Shown one piece after another: positions 1 to 7,157 of a stretch of 12,111 bases of DNA. The position numbers and the translations under genes are program-made. How positions within the stretch are numbered: position 1 is the first letter of the stretch; the number at the start of each line of letters is the position of its first letter. The notes under the pieces are model-generated. The model was given only the letters and a program-made list of their open reading frames with translations, was not told the DNA's origin and searched no databases. The stretch spans positions 1-12,111 of the forward strand of contig JAJKJG010000089.1 in NCBI GenBank assembly GCA_021154065.1, read 5' to 3'. The DNA is from Methylobacterium sp. (GTDB taxonomy: Bacteria; Pseudomonadota; Alphaproteobacteria; Rhizobiales; Beijerinckiaceae).

Positions 1-117
1 GCCGCAGCCGCCGCCACCGTAACCGCCACCGCCGCCGTAGCCGCCGCCGTACTGGGCAAGGGCGGGCGTGCCGGCCAGCATGGCGAGGGCCGCAGCCGCC
101 AAGAGAATGCGCTTCAT
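1..117 (-). CDS. Secreted glycine-rich protein, N-terminal part (cut by window edge)
   Basis: The first 39 codons of a minus-strand gene run off the left edge. The product begins with MKR and a hydrophobic stretch ending in a typical signal peptidase site (TPALA before Q), so about 21 residues look like a Sec signal peptide. The visible mature part is almost only Gly with spaced Tyr (GGGYGGGG-type repeats) and one Cys near the edge. A clear GGAGG ribosome site lies five bases before the ATG, which fixes the start. Function is unknown. Short Gly/Tyr-rich exported proteins are common in this bacterial group and may be surface or stress associated, but nothing here proves a role. It is divergent from the DUF2948-hisD pair. 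The C-terminus is not visible, so the length cannot be judged. Confidence 0.72.
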   Translation of the reverse strand, partial: MKRILLAAAALAMLAGTPALAQYGGGYGGGGGYGGGGCG

Positions 118-122
118 CGTTT

Positions 123-127
123 CCTCC
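123..127 (-). promoter_or_regulatory. Ribosome binding site of the glycine-rich protein gene
   Basis: GGAGG on the minus strand, five bases (AAACG) before the ATG at 117. This near-perfect Shine-Dalgarno match supports reading this short low-complexity frame as a real gene. Confidence 0.7.
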
Positions 128-159
128 GTCGTGGTCCTTAAGGCCAGTCAACGCCCTTG

Positions 160-165
160 ATTATG
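160..165 (-). promoter_or_regulatory. Possible -10 element for the glycine-rich gene
   Basis: CATAAT on the minus strand matches the sigma-70 -10 consensus at five of six bases. It lies about 43 bases before the ATG at 117, in one of the few AT-rich spots of the window. No good -35 hexamer is seen 16 to 18 bases further upstream, so this is only a candidate. Confidence 0.25.
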
Positions 166-247
166 AACGTGCGCTGAGCCGAACCGTTGCGCTTCGCCGG
201 TCGCGTCGCTACCTCAGGCGGACGATCACGAAGGCCGGGGTGGCGTC

Positions 248-685
248 ATGGAACTTCTGAGGCTCGTTGCGCTCGACGAGGAGGACCTCGCGGTGATCTC
301 GACCCATCTGCAGGACGCGGTCGTGCGGGTCGGCGATCTCGCCTTGCTCGCGAAGGAGCATCGCTTCGCGCTCTGCGCCCGGCGCTTCGACTGGGAATGC
401 GGCCTCAACGAGCCGCCCCGGCGCCGCCTCACCGGCCTGCATTTCGAGCGCGTCACCGGCTGCCGCTGCCGCGGCATCGACCGCTCGAAGCCGGACACGG
501 TGCTGAACCTCCTCGGCATCGCCTTCGAGGAGAAGGACCCGCCGTCCGGCTCGGCGACGCTCCTGTTCTCGGATGGGGCGGCAATTCAGCTCGACCTCGA
601 ATGCATCGAGACCCAGATGAAGGATCTCGGGCCCGTCTGGGAGGCGGAAGGACGGCGCCCGGCGCACGACCTCCAAGGCGCCTGA
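248..685 (+). CDS. DUF2948 family protein
   Basis: A 145-residue protein of the DUF2948 family, a small alphaproteobacterial family of unknown function usually found directly before hisD. The family-like stretches seen are LVALDEEDLAVISTHLQDAV near the N-terminus, an FDWE block at about residues 47-50, GIDRSKPD at about 76-83, and the C-terminal LDLECIETQMKDLGPVW. It has no signal peptide or membrane segment, so it is probably cytoplasmic. The ATG at 248 gives the expected family start. The frame is open further upstream, but those codons do not look like the family and no strong ribosome site is visible. Its TGA shares its last base with the ATG of hisD, so the two are very likely co-transcribed and translationally coupled. 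No enzymatic role should be assumed. Confidence 0.88.
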   Translation: MELLRLVALDEEDLAVISTHLQDAVVRVGDLALLAKEHRFALCARRFDWECGLNEPPRRRLTGLHFERVTGCRCRGIDRSKPDTVLNLLGIAFEEKDPPSGSATLLFSDGAAIQLDLECIETQMKDLGPVWEAEGRRPAHDLQGA

Positions 686-1977
686 TGGCGCGTCGCCTCG
701 ACGCGCACTATCCCGGTTTCGAGCCCGCCTTCGCGGCGCTTCTCGCCGGCAAGCGCGAGGTCGCCGAGGACGTCGACGGCACGGTCCGGGACATCATCGC
801 CGACGTCCGCGCCCGCGGCGACGCGGCGGTGATCGATTACACCCTCGCCTTCGACGCGCTCGAGCTGACGCCGCAGCGCCTTCGCGTCGCGGCAGCCGAG
901 ATCGACGCCGCGGCCGCCGCCTGCCCGCCCGCGGCGCTCGCCGCGCTCGGGCTCGCGCGGGAGCGGATCGAAGCCTACCACCGGGCGCAAAAGCCGCAGG
1001 ACCACGCCACCACCGACGCGCTCGGCGTCAGCCTCGGCTGGCGCTGGACGGCGATCGCGTCGGTCGGGCTCTATGTGCCGGGCGGGACCGCGAGCTATCC
1101 CTCTTCCGTGCTCATGAACGCCGTGCCGGCGAAGGTCGCGGGCGTGCCGCGGGTCGTCATGGTGGCGCCGACGCCGCGCGGCGACACGAACCCGCTGGTG
1201 CTCGCGGCAGCCAAGCTCGCAGGCGTCGACGAGGTCTACCGGATCGGCGGCGCCCAGGCGATCGCGGCGCTCGCTTATGGGACGGCGACGATCGCCGGCG
1301 TCGCGAAGATCGTCGGACCCGGCAACGCCTATGTGGCGGCGGCCAAACGCCGGGTGTTCGGCGAGGTCGGGATCGACATGATCGCCGGCCCGTCCGAGGT
1401 GCTGATCCTCGCCGACGGGAGCGCGAACCCCGACTGGATCGCCGCCGATCTCCTCGCCCAGGCCGAGCACGACGCCGCGGCGCAGTCGATCCTCGTCACC
1501 GACAGCCCGGCGCTCGCCGACGCCGTCGAGGAAGCGCTCGCCGGCCAGCTCCAGACCCTGCCGCGCCGTGACATCGCCGGCGCGAGCTGGCGCGATTTCG
1601 GCGCCGTCATTCTGGTGTCGAGCCTCGCCGACGCGATCCCGCTCGTCGACCGCCTCGCGCCGGAGCATCTCGAGATCGAGGCCGGCGACGCCGACGCGCT
1701 CGCCGCCAAGGTCCGCAACGCCGGCGCGATCTTCATCGGCGCCCACACGCCGGAGGCGATCGGCGACTATGTCGGCGGCCCGAACCACGTCCTGCCGACG
1801 GCGCGCTCGGCCCGGTTCTCCTCCGGCCTCGGGGTGCTCGACTTCATGAAGCGCACCTCGATCCTCAAATGCGAGCCTCAGTCCCTGCGCGCGCTCGGCC
1901 CCGCCGCGATCGCGCTCGCCCGCGCCGAGGGCCTCGAGGGTCATGCCCGCTCGGTGGCGCTAAGGCTCAATCTCTAG
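685..1977 (+). CDS. hisD: Histidinol dehydrogenase
   Basis: Zinc-dependent, NAD-linked enzyme (EC 1.1.1.23) that oxidises L-histidinol to L-histidine in two steps, ending histidine biosynthesis in the cytoplasm. The 430-residue length is normal for the family. The signature GPGNAYVAAAKRRVFGEVG begins at residue 211 and runs into the IDMIAGPSEV stretch. Zinc ligands are visible as Q259, H262 (in QAEHD), D361 (in GDYVGGPNH) and H420 (in EGH). The catalytic pair E327-H328 sits in LAPEHLEIE. These positions match the E. coli enzyme exactly or within one residue, so it should be active. The ATG at 685 was chosen because it overlaps the DUF2948 stop (TGATG) and gives the family N-terminus, although the frame stays open for another 166 codons upstream. 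No other his gene is in the window. Confidence 0.97.
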   Translation: MARRLDAHYPGFEPAFAALLAGKREVAEDVDGTVRDIIADVRARGDAAVIDYTLAFDALELTPQRLRVAAAEIDAAAAACPPAALAALGLARERIEAYHRAQKPQDHATTDALGVSLGWRWTAIASVGLYVPGGTASYPSSVLMNAVPAKVAGVPRVVMVAPTPRGDTNPLVLAAAKLAGVDEVYRIGGAQAIAALAYGTATIAGVAKIVGPGNAYVAAAKRRVFGEVGIDMIAGPSEVLILADGSANPDWIAADLLAQAEHDAAAQSILVTDSPALADAVEEALAGQLQTLPRRDIAGASWRDFGAVILVSSLADAIPLVDRLAPEHLEIEAGDADALAAKVRNAGAIFIGAHTPEAIGDYVGGPNHVLPTARSARFSSGLGVLDFMKRTSILKCEPQSLRALGPAAIALARAEGLEGHARSVALRLNL

Positions 1978-2120
1978 GCCGGGCTCACGGCTTCACCGAC
2001 ATCCGCCCGCTGTCGTCGACGCGCGCCAGGAGCGGCAGGGGACGATGGTTGCTTATGCCTGCGATTGGCGCAAAGGCCGCCGCGGCTTTAGGTTCTCCGG
2101 GGAAGTGACAGGACCGGACG
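1978..2120. other. Intergenic region hisD to UDP-glucuronate decarboxylase
   Basis: 143 bp without a supported gene. A short imperfect hairpin (GCCGCCGCGGC flanked by AAA and TTT) lies at about 2072-2089, but its stem carries a bulge and it lacks a T-run, so I do not call a terminator. The promoter of the downstream gene may be here, but no clear -35/-10 pair was recognised. Confidence 0.4.
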
Positions 2121-3158
2121 ATGGAGTCCATCGCACGCAGCACGTCCGGCGGGCGGGACCGGAGGCCGACGGCTCTCGTCACCGGCGGCGCCGGATTCCT
2201 CGGCTCGCATCTCTGCGAGCGGCTTCTCGCCAGCGGCAAGGGCGTGCTTTGCGTTGACAATTATTTCACCGGCAGCCGCGACAACATCCTGCACCTCTTC
2301 GAGAACCCCTATTTCGAGGTGATGCGGCACGACATCACGGTGCCGCTCTATGTCGAGGTCGACGAGATCTGGAACCTCGCCTGCCCGGCGTCCCCGGTGC
2401 ATTACCAGCTCGATCCCGTCCGGACGACGAAGGTCAGCGTGCACGGCGCCATCAACATGCTCGGCCTCGCGCGGCGCCTGAAATGCCCGATCCTGCAGGC
2501 CTCGACGAGCGAGGTCTACGGCGACCCGAACGTCCATCCGCAGCGCGAGGATTACTGGGGCAACGTCAATCCGCTCGGGCCGCGCGCCTGCTATGACGAG
2601 GGCAAACGCTGCGCCGAGACGCTGTTCTTCGACTACTGGCGGCAGCACGACCTGTCGATCAAGGTCGCCAGGATCTTCAATGCCTATGGTCCGCGCATGC
2701 AGCGCGAGGACGGGCGGGTGGTGTCGCACTTCATCGTCGCGGCGCTCCGCGGCGAGCCGCTCACGGTTTTCGGCGACGGCTCGCAGACGCGCTCGTTCTG
2801 CTTCGTCGACGACCTGATCTCCGGGCTCATGGCGCTGATGGCGAGCCCGCCCTCAGAGACCGGCCCGATCAACATCGGCAGCCCGCAGGAGATCACGATC
2901 CGCGAGCTCGCCGAGATCGTCATCCGGAAAACCGGATCGTCGTCGAAGCTCGTGACGGCGCCGTTGCCGACCGACGATCCGCGGCGCCGGCGACCGGACA
3001 TCACGCTCGCCCGCGAGCGGCTGGGATGGGAGCCGCGCATTCCGCTCGAGCATGGCCTCGACCGGACGATCGCCTATTTCGAATCCGTCCTGCGGCGGGA
3101 CGGCGCGCGCGGCCGCTCATCGCGAGCCGCGCGCCGAGGCTTGACGACATGGCGGTGA
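2121..3158 (+). CDS. uxs: UDP-glucuronate decarboxylase (UDP-xylose synthase), SDR family
   Basis: Extended short-chain dehydrogenase that decarboxylates UDP-glucuronate to UDP-xylose with a bound NAD (EC 4.1.1.35), a cytoplasmic step feeding surface polysaccharide synthesis. Visible features are the nucleotide-binding GGAGFLG at residues 22-28, D46 after the second strand (VDN), STSEVYGDP at 128-136, and the active-site Y158 and K162 in [25 protein letters not shown] before the active site and [10 protein letters not shown] after it are hallmarks of this subfamily rather than of GalE or RmlB. The 345 residues include about 20 more than a minimal enzyme: an Arg-rich tail (eight Arg after residue 324) with no family resemblance. 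AGGA seven bases before the ATG supports the start. It stands alone between hisD and the liv operon, with no glycosyltransferase next to it. A closely related nucleotide-sugar epimerase is the alternative, but the motifs favour decarboxylase. Confidence 0.9.
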   Translation: MESIARSTSGGRDRRPTALVTGGAGFLGSHLCERLLASGKGVLCVDNYFTGSRDNILHLFENPYFEVMRHDITVPLYVEVDEIWNLACPASPVHYQLDPVRTTKVSVHGAINMLGLARRLKCPILQASTSEVYGDPNVHPQREDYWGNVNPLGPRACYDEGKRCAETLFFDYWRQHDLSIKVARIFNAYGPRMQREDGRVVSHFIVAALRGEPLTVFGDGSQTRSFCFVDDLISGLMALMASPPSETGPINIGSPQEITIRELAEIVIRKTGSSSKLVTAPLPTDDPRRRRPDITLARERLGWEPRIPLEHGLDRTIAYFESVLRRDGARGRSSRAARRGLTTWR

Positions 3159-3208
3159 GGGCGAACAGCCTCGGTCCTTTCGGGGCTCGATCCGATTTTC
3201 GTCCGCCG

Positions 3209-3252
3209 AGCGCTTGCGTTGCTCCCGGGCAGCTCTTGGGGCAAGCTTCGCT
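3209..3252 (+). other. Imperfect stem-loop in the liv leader
   Basis: GCTTGC at 3212-3217 pairs with GCAAGC at 3241-3246. AGCG at 3209-3212 can alternatively pair with CGCT at 3249-3252 across a two-base bulge. The loop is about 23 bases and has its own GC-rich palindrome (CCCGGG). There is no T-run, so this is not a clear terminator. It could be part of a leader structure or be chance. Confidence 0.25.
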
Positions 3253-3334
3253 ACGCCGAGCAAAAGCCATCACGCGACGAACGGCGGCAGGGGCGCGGCA
3301 AGCGACCCGGAGACTGTGCGGGCGGGCGCCAACC

Positions 3335-3340
3335 GGAGGA
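3335..3340 (+). promoter_or_regulatory. Ribosome binding site of the liv binding protein gene
   Basis: GGAGGA placed eight bases before the ATG at 3349 is one of the best Shine-Dalgarno matches in the window. It selects this ATG, which sits directly in front of a signal peptide, over upstream in-frame starts. Confidence 0.7.
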
Positions 3341-3348
3341 CATCTGAG

Positions 3349-4494
3349 ATGAAGGCATGGAAGATCGCGGGTGCTGTTGCGCTCGCCGCGAGCCTCGGCG
3401 GCGTTGCGTTCGCCCAGACCGGGGGGCCGATCAAGATCGCGAATGTCGGCGAGCTGTCGGGCGGCGGCGCGACAGTCGGCACGAACTTCAAGAACGGCGC
3501 CGATCTCGCCGTCGCCGAGATCAACGCCAAAGGCGGCATCCTCGGCCGCACGATCGAGATCACCCACGCCGACACGCAGTCCAATCCCGGCGTCGCGCGC
3601 GCCCAGGTCCAGAAGGCGCTGGACGGCAACCCCTACGTCCTCCTCGGGCCCGGCTTCTCCGGCTCGGTGAAGGTCACGGCTTCGCTCGCGCAGCAGGCCG
3701 GCATCGCCCAGATCATGGGCGGCGAGGCCGCCGAGCTGACCCAGACCGGCAACCCCTATCTCTTCCGGACGTCCTTCGGGCAACAATCGACGATGCCGAA
3801 GGTCGCGCGCTACATCGCCGAGGACGTGAAGGCGAAGAACGTCGCCGTCATCTGGGTCAACAACGACTTCGGCAAGGGCGGCCGCGACACCATCACCAAG
3901 GAGTTCGCGAAGCGCGGCGTCAAGGTCGTGGCCGACATCTCGACCGAGGCCGGGCAGGCCGATTTCGCCGCCGACGTGGCGAAGGCGAAGGCAGCAAACC
4001 CCGACGCGCTGTTCGTCTACCTCAACGAGGAGGAGAGCGCCCGCATCCTGAAGGAGCTCCGGCGCCAGAACGTGCAGGTGCCGCTCATCGGCGAGACGAC
4101 GCTCACCGGCCAGAAGGTGATCGAGCTCGCCGGCGACGCCGCGAACGGAGCGCGCGGCCATGTCGGGCTCACGACCGATGCGCCGGTCCCGGCCCTGCAG
4201 CAGTTCCGCGAGCGCTTCTCGAAGAAATACAACTACGTGCCCGACCATAACGGCATCAAGGGATATCTCGCCGTCTACGTCGTGAAGGCCGTGACCGAGA
4301 AGATGGGCAAGGTCGATCCGAAGGAGTTCGCCAAGACGCTGCACGGCATGACCATTACCCCCGACAAGGAGCCGGGCATCCTGATGGAGACGACCTACGA
4401 CCAGAACGGCGACATCGACCGCCAGAGCTTCATGACCGAGGTCGTCGACGGCAAGCAGGTCGTCAAGGCCGTCCTGCCGAAGCTCGGCAGCTGA
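3349..4494 (+). CDS. livK: Liv-type ABC transporter substrate-binding protein
   Basis: Periplasmic receptor that captures a branched-chain amino acid or a similar small molecule and hands it to the LivHM permease encoded next door. The 381-residue precursor starts MKAWK and has a hydrophobic Sec signal peptide ending AFA, with cleavage expected before Q23. The mature part has the type 1 periplasmic-binding fold of the Leu/Ile/Val receptor family: IANVGELSGGGATVGTNFKN, then GADLAVAEINAKGGILGR, a GPGFSGSV ligand-loop region and the FGKGGRD segment. GGAGGA eight bases before the ATG fixes the start, although the frame is open for 45 more codons upstream. It is first in a five-gene operon and is followed by a strong stem-loop before livH. 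The ligand cannot be read from sequence. Members of this family also bind amides, aromatic acids or urea. Confidence 0.9.
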   Translation: MKAWKIAGAVALAASLGGVAFAQTGGPIKIANVGELSGGGATVGTNFKNGADLAVAEINAKGGILGRTIEITHADTQSNPGVARAQVQKALDGNPYVLLGPGFSGSVKVTASLAQQAGIAQIMGGEAAELTQTGNPYLFRTSFGQQSTMPKVARYIAEDVKAKNVAVIWVNNDFGKGGRDTITKEFAKRGVKVVADISTEAGQADFAADVAKAKAANPDALFVYLNEEESARILKELRRQNVQVPLIGETTLTGQKVIELAGDAANGARGHVGLTTDAPVPALQQFRERFSKKYNYVPDHNGIKGYLAVYVVKAVTEKMGKVDPKEFAKTLHGMTITPDKEPGILMETTYDQNGDIDRQSFMTEVVDGKQVVKAVLPKLGS

Positions 4495-4495
4495 T

Positions 4496-4526
4496 CGCCG
4501 CCGCGCCCCCGGCGTTCGCGGCGGCG
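4496..4526 (+). promoter_or_regulatory. Intercistronic stem-loop between liv binding protein and livH
   Basis: CGCCGCCGCG at 4496-4505 is perfectly complementary to CGCGGCGGCG at 4517-4526, giving a 10-bp all-GC stem with an 11-base loop. It begins two bases after the binding protein stop and ends before the livH ribosome site at about 4535-4545. There is no T-run. In other binding-protein operons such hairpins protect the receptor message from 3' decay or cause partial termination, so that the receptor is made in excess of the membrane parts. That role is inferred here. Confidence 0.55.
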
Positions 4527-4549
4527 GCCGCGCCGGAGCGGGAAGCACG

Positions 4550-5425
4550 ATGGCGACACTCGTCAACATCCTGATCGCCGGGCTCGCGACCGGCGCGATC
4601 TACGCGCTCGTCGCGATCGGCTTCACCCTGCTCTGGCAGACCTCGCAGACGATCAACTTCGCGCAAGGCGAGTTCGTCATGCTGCCGGCCTTCTTCATGC
4701 TGGCCGCCGCCAATATGGGCCTGCCTTTCTGGGCCGCGGTGCTGATCGGCTTCAACGTCACGATGCTGCTCCTCGGCTGGGGCTTCAAGCGCCTGCTCGT
4801 CGACCCGATGCTGCGCCACGGCGTGCTGCCGCTCGCCATTGCGACGATGGCCTTGTCGGTCTTCATGCGCGAAGCCGTGAAGGAGTTCTTCACCGCCGAG
4901 GCTCAGCCCTTCCCCTCGATCGTGCCGGCCACCAACATCGACATCCTCGGCGCCGTTGTATCGCTGCAGAACGTCGGCGCGCTTGGCGTCGCGGTCGCGG
5001 CCGTGCTGGCGCTGCAATATCTCCTGACGCGCACATCGGTCGGACATCAGATGCAGGCGACGGCGCAGAACCCGACCGTCGCCCGCATCCTCGGCGTCCC
5101 GGTCGACCGCATGATCCTCTACACCTTCCTCATCAATGCCGGCCTCGTCGCCCTCGCATCGCTCCTGATCACGCCGATCTATCTCGCCAAGTTCTCCTCC
5201 GGCGAGGTGCTTGGGCAGGCGGCGTTCATCGCCGCGATCGTCGGCGGCTTCAACCAGGTGCGCGGGGCGATCGCCGGCGGGCTCCTGCTCGGCGTCGTCG
5301 ACAATCTCGCCGCGACCTACGTCTCGACCCAGTACCGCGCCGCGATCCCGCTGTTCCTCTTGATCGCCATCATCCTGTTCCGGCCGCAGGGCCTGTTCGG
5401 CCGCGCCGAGGAGCGCACCGTATGA
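4550..5425 (+). CDS. livH: Branched-chain amino acid-type ABC transporter permease LivH
   Basis: One of the two inner-membrane subunits that form the channel of the Liv-type importer. The 291-residue length is typical. The opening GLATGAIYALVAIGFTLLWQ, followed by INFAQGEFVML at about 35-45, is characteristic of LivH. About eight hydrophobic segments are visible along the chain. The cytoplasmic coupling loop that contacts the ATPases is seen as ATAQNPTVARILGV at 170-183. The chain ends with the family-type RPQGLFGR. A purine-rich ribosome site (GGAGCGGGAAG) precedes the ATG by a few bases. Its last four bases, ATGA, contain both its stop and the livM start, so the two permeases are translationally coupled. 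The solute carried is unknown, as for the receptor. Confidence 0.93.
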   Translation: MATLVNILIAGLATGAIYALVAIGFTLLWQTSQTINFAQGEFVMLPAFFMLAAANMGLPFWAAVLIGFNVTMLLLGWGFKRLLVDPMLRHGVLPLAIATMALSVFMREAVKEFFTAEAQPFPSIVPATNIDILGAVVSLQNVGALGVAVAAVLALQYLLTRTSVGHQMQATAQNPTVARILGVPVDRMILYTFLINAGLVALASLLITPIYLAKFSSGEVLGQAAFIAAIVGGFNQVRGAIAGGLLLGVVDNLAATYVSTQYRAAIPLFLLIAIILFRPQGLFGRAEERTV

Positions 5426-6411
5426 CGGCGCGGCGCTCGCGCCTCTTCGCCGCGATCGCGCTCGTCGCCGTCGCGGCGGCGCTGGTCCTGATCCCGCTGA
5501 CGCTGAACCGCTACGGCCTCTACATCCTGAGCCGCTGGGCGGTGCTGGCGATCGCCGCCATCGGCCTCAACCTGACGCTCGGCTACGCCGGCCAGGTCTC
5601 GCTCGCGCAAGGGGCGTTCGTCGGCATCGGCGCCTATACGGCGGCGATCCTGACGACCTCCGCCGGCTGGCCGCTTCTCGCCACCCTGCCGGTCGCCATC
5701 GTGCTCTGCTTCGCGATCGGCTGGCTGCTCGGCTATCCGGCGCTGCGGGTCCAGCATCACTACCTCGCCTTCGTGACGCTCGCCTTCTCGACCCTCGCCT
5801 TCCTGGTGTTCCGCAACGAGGAATGGCTGACGAAGGGCATCTACGGCCTGATGATGAACCGGCCGGCCTGGTTCGCGTCGCCGCTCTCGTTCTACTATCT
5901 GTGCCTCGGGTCGCTCGGCGTCGTGTCGCTCGCCACCTGGTGGCTGATCCGCTCGCCATGGGGCCGCGCCTTCATGGCGTTGCGCGAGAACCCGATCCGC
6001 GCCCTCTCGCTCGGCATCGATACGCGGCGCTACACGCTGATGGCGTTCGCCATCGGCTCGACGCTCGGCGGCGTCTCCGGCGTGCTCTACGCGCCGCTCG
6101 TCGAGTTCGTCGACCCGACGCCGTTCACGCTCGCGCTCTCGCTCGACATCCTGATGATGGTGATCGTCGGCGGCGCCGGCTTCTTCTTCGGACCGTTCCT
6201 CGGCGCGCTGATCGCGGTGCTGCTGCCGGAGTGGCTGCGCTTCACGCAAGGGTTCTACCTGATCCTCTACGCGCTCCTCGTCATGGTGCTGCTCGTCTAT
6301 TCGCCGCAAGGGCTGCTCGGCATCCTCGACCGCTTCCTCGCCGATCGTCGAACCCGCGCCGCGTCGGCGGCCCGGGCGGCTGCCGCGCCGACGCTCGAGG
6401 AGACGGCGTGA
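5422..6411 (+). CDS. livM: Branched-chain amino acid-type ABC transporter permease LivM
   Basis: Second channel subunit of the importer, an inner-membrane protein of 329 residues. The LivM hallmark GLNLTLGYAGQVSLAQGAF spans about 48-66 and continues into GIGAYTAA. The ATPase-contacting loop is FMALRENPIRALSLGID at about 184-200. Hydrophobic segments fill residues 8-28 and most of 36-300, and the chain closes with YSPQGLLGILDRF. After this comes a charged, Ala/Arg-rich cytoplasmic tail of about 25 residues, which often varies between members. It starts inside the livH stop (ATGA overlap), and its own TGA shares one base with the ATG of livG, so no separate promoter is likely between these genes. 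Confidence 0.93.
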   Translation: MTARRSRLFAAIALVAVAAALVLIPLTLNRYGLYILSRWAVLAIAAIGLNLTLGYAGQVSLAQGAFVGIGAYTAAILTTSAGWPLLATLPVAIVLCFAIGWLLGYPALRVQHHYLAFVTLAFSTLAFLVFRNEEWLTKGIYGLMMNRPAWFASPLSFYYLCLGSLGVVSLATWWLIRSPWGRAFMALRENPIRALSLGIDTRRYTLMAFAIGSTLGGVSGVLYAPLVEFVDPTPFTLALSLDILMMVIVGGAGFFFGPFLGALIAVLLPEWLRFTQGFYLILYALLVMVLLVYSPQGLLGILDRFLADRRTRAASAARAAAAPTLEETA

Positions 6412-7157
6412 TGGCGGCGACGGTCCTTCAGGTCACGAACGTCAGCAAGCATTTCGGCGGCATCGCCGCCGTCGACGGCGTCTCCTTCGAGGTGCGCGAG
6501 CGCGAGATCCTCGGCATCATCGGCCCGAACGGCTCGGGCAAGTCGACGCTCTTCAATTGCATCCTCGGCCAGCTCCGGCCGAGCGTCGGGGCGGTGCGGC
6601 TCGACGGCCGCGAGGTCACCGGCATGCGCCCGAGCGACCTCAACCGGCTCGGCATCAGCCGCACCTTCCAGCTGCTGCAGGTCTTTCCCCAGCTCTCGGT
6701 GCGCGAGAACCTCATCCTCGCCGGCCAGGAGCATCGAGGCTCGATGGCAACGCGCCTTTTCGGCCCGCCGGACGCCGGCCTGACCGAGGCTGCCGACCGG
6801 ATGATCGGATTCTTCAAGCTGTCCCATCTGGCCGACGAGAAGGCCGGCGGTCTCTCCTATGGCCAGCAGAAGCTCCTCGATGCCGCCATGGCCTTCATGG
6901 CCGGGCCGCGGCTTGTCCTTCTCGACGAGCCGGCGGGCGGCGTGAACCTCACCATGCTGGCGAGCCTGAAGGAGCGGCTCCAGGCCATCAACGCCGAGCA
7001 GGGCGCCACCCTGGTGGTGATCGAGCACAACATGGAGTTCGTGATGTCGCTCTGCACCCGCGTCCTCGTGCTCGCGGAGGGCAAGGTGCTGGCCGAAGGA
7101 CCACCGGAGGCGGTCCGCAACGATCCGAAGGTCATCGAGGCCTATCTTGGACACTAG
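6411..7157 (+). CDS. livG: ABC transporter ATP-binding protein LivG
   Basis: Cytoplasmic ATPase that drives the Liv-type importer together with LivF. All ABC motifs are intact in its 248 residues: Walker A GPNGSGKST at 38-46, Q-loop glutamine at 87 (RTFQLLQ), signature LSYGQQ at 148-153, Walker B LVLLDEP at 168-174 with catalytic E173, and switch histidine H206 in VIEHNM. The helical insert between Q-loop and signature and the ending VRNDPKVIEAYLGH are typical of LivG. The ATG at 6411 overlaps the livM stop by one base and gives the family N-terminus (LQVTNVSKHFGG). The frame is open far upstream inside livM, but that part is not protein-like. The 3' end overlaps livF by 11 bases. Confidence 0.95.
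   Translation: MAATVLQVTNVSKHFGGIAAVDGVSFEVREREILGIIGPNGSGKSTLFNCILGQLRPSVGAVRLDGREVTGMRPSDLNRLGISRTFQLLQVFPQLSVRENLILAGQEHRGSMATRLFGPPDAGLTEAADRMIGFFKLSHLADEKAGGLSYGQQKLLDAAMAFMAGPRLVLLDEPAGGVNLTMLASLKERLQAINAEQGATLVVIEHNMEFVMSLCTRVLVLAEGKVLAEGPPEAVRNDPKVIEAYLGH
7137..7140 (+). promoter_or_regulatory. Ribosome site supporting the TTG start of livF
   Basis: GAGG lies within the end of livG, six bases before TTG at 7147. It decides the start because the next in-frame ATG (7201) would remove the first beta strand of the ATPase. Confidence 0.5.

Larger units (their letters stand above)
3159..3348. other. Intergenic leader upstream of the liv operon
   Basis: 190 bp between the decarboxylase stop and the liv binding protein start. 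It should contain the operon promoter, but no convincing -35/-10 pair was recognised. An imperfect stem-loop at 3209-3252 is listed separately. Confidence 0.4.

Noticed and set aside
1..60. GGC/GCC-rich triplet repeat as a tandem repeat or CRISPR-like element
   Set aside because: It is explained by Gly codons of a secreted glycine-rich protein. There are no spacers and no unit of fixed length.
187..684. N-terminal extension of hisD in the same open frame
   Set aside because: The extra 166 codons overlap the DUF2948 gene, are Arg-rich and non-homologous, and would make HisD far longer than its family. The ATG at 685 gives the exact expected length.
586..1944. Long minus-strand open frame (about 450 codons) opposite hisD
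   Set aside because: It is antisense to a gene with every catalytic residue intact. The translation is Arg/Asp/Gly-rich with no recognisable motif, as expected from GC-rich codon bias.
2072..2089. Possible terminator after hisD
   Set aside because: The stem has a bulge and only about seven pairs, and no T-run follows beyond three bases. It is too weak to call.
3140..3168. CTTGAC as a possible -35 for the liv operon
   Set aside because: The hexamer is good, but the -10 position 17 bases on (GAACAG) matches poorly, and the site lies in the decarboxylase coding end, about 180 bp from the liv start.
3001..4569. Long minus-strand open frame (about 520 codons) opposite the liv binding protein
   Set aside because: It spans two genes and an intergenic gap, has low-complexity Leu/Arg/Asp composition, no family motif and no ribosome site. 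It is a shadow frame.
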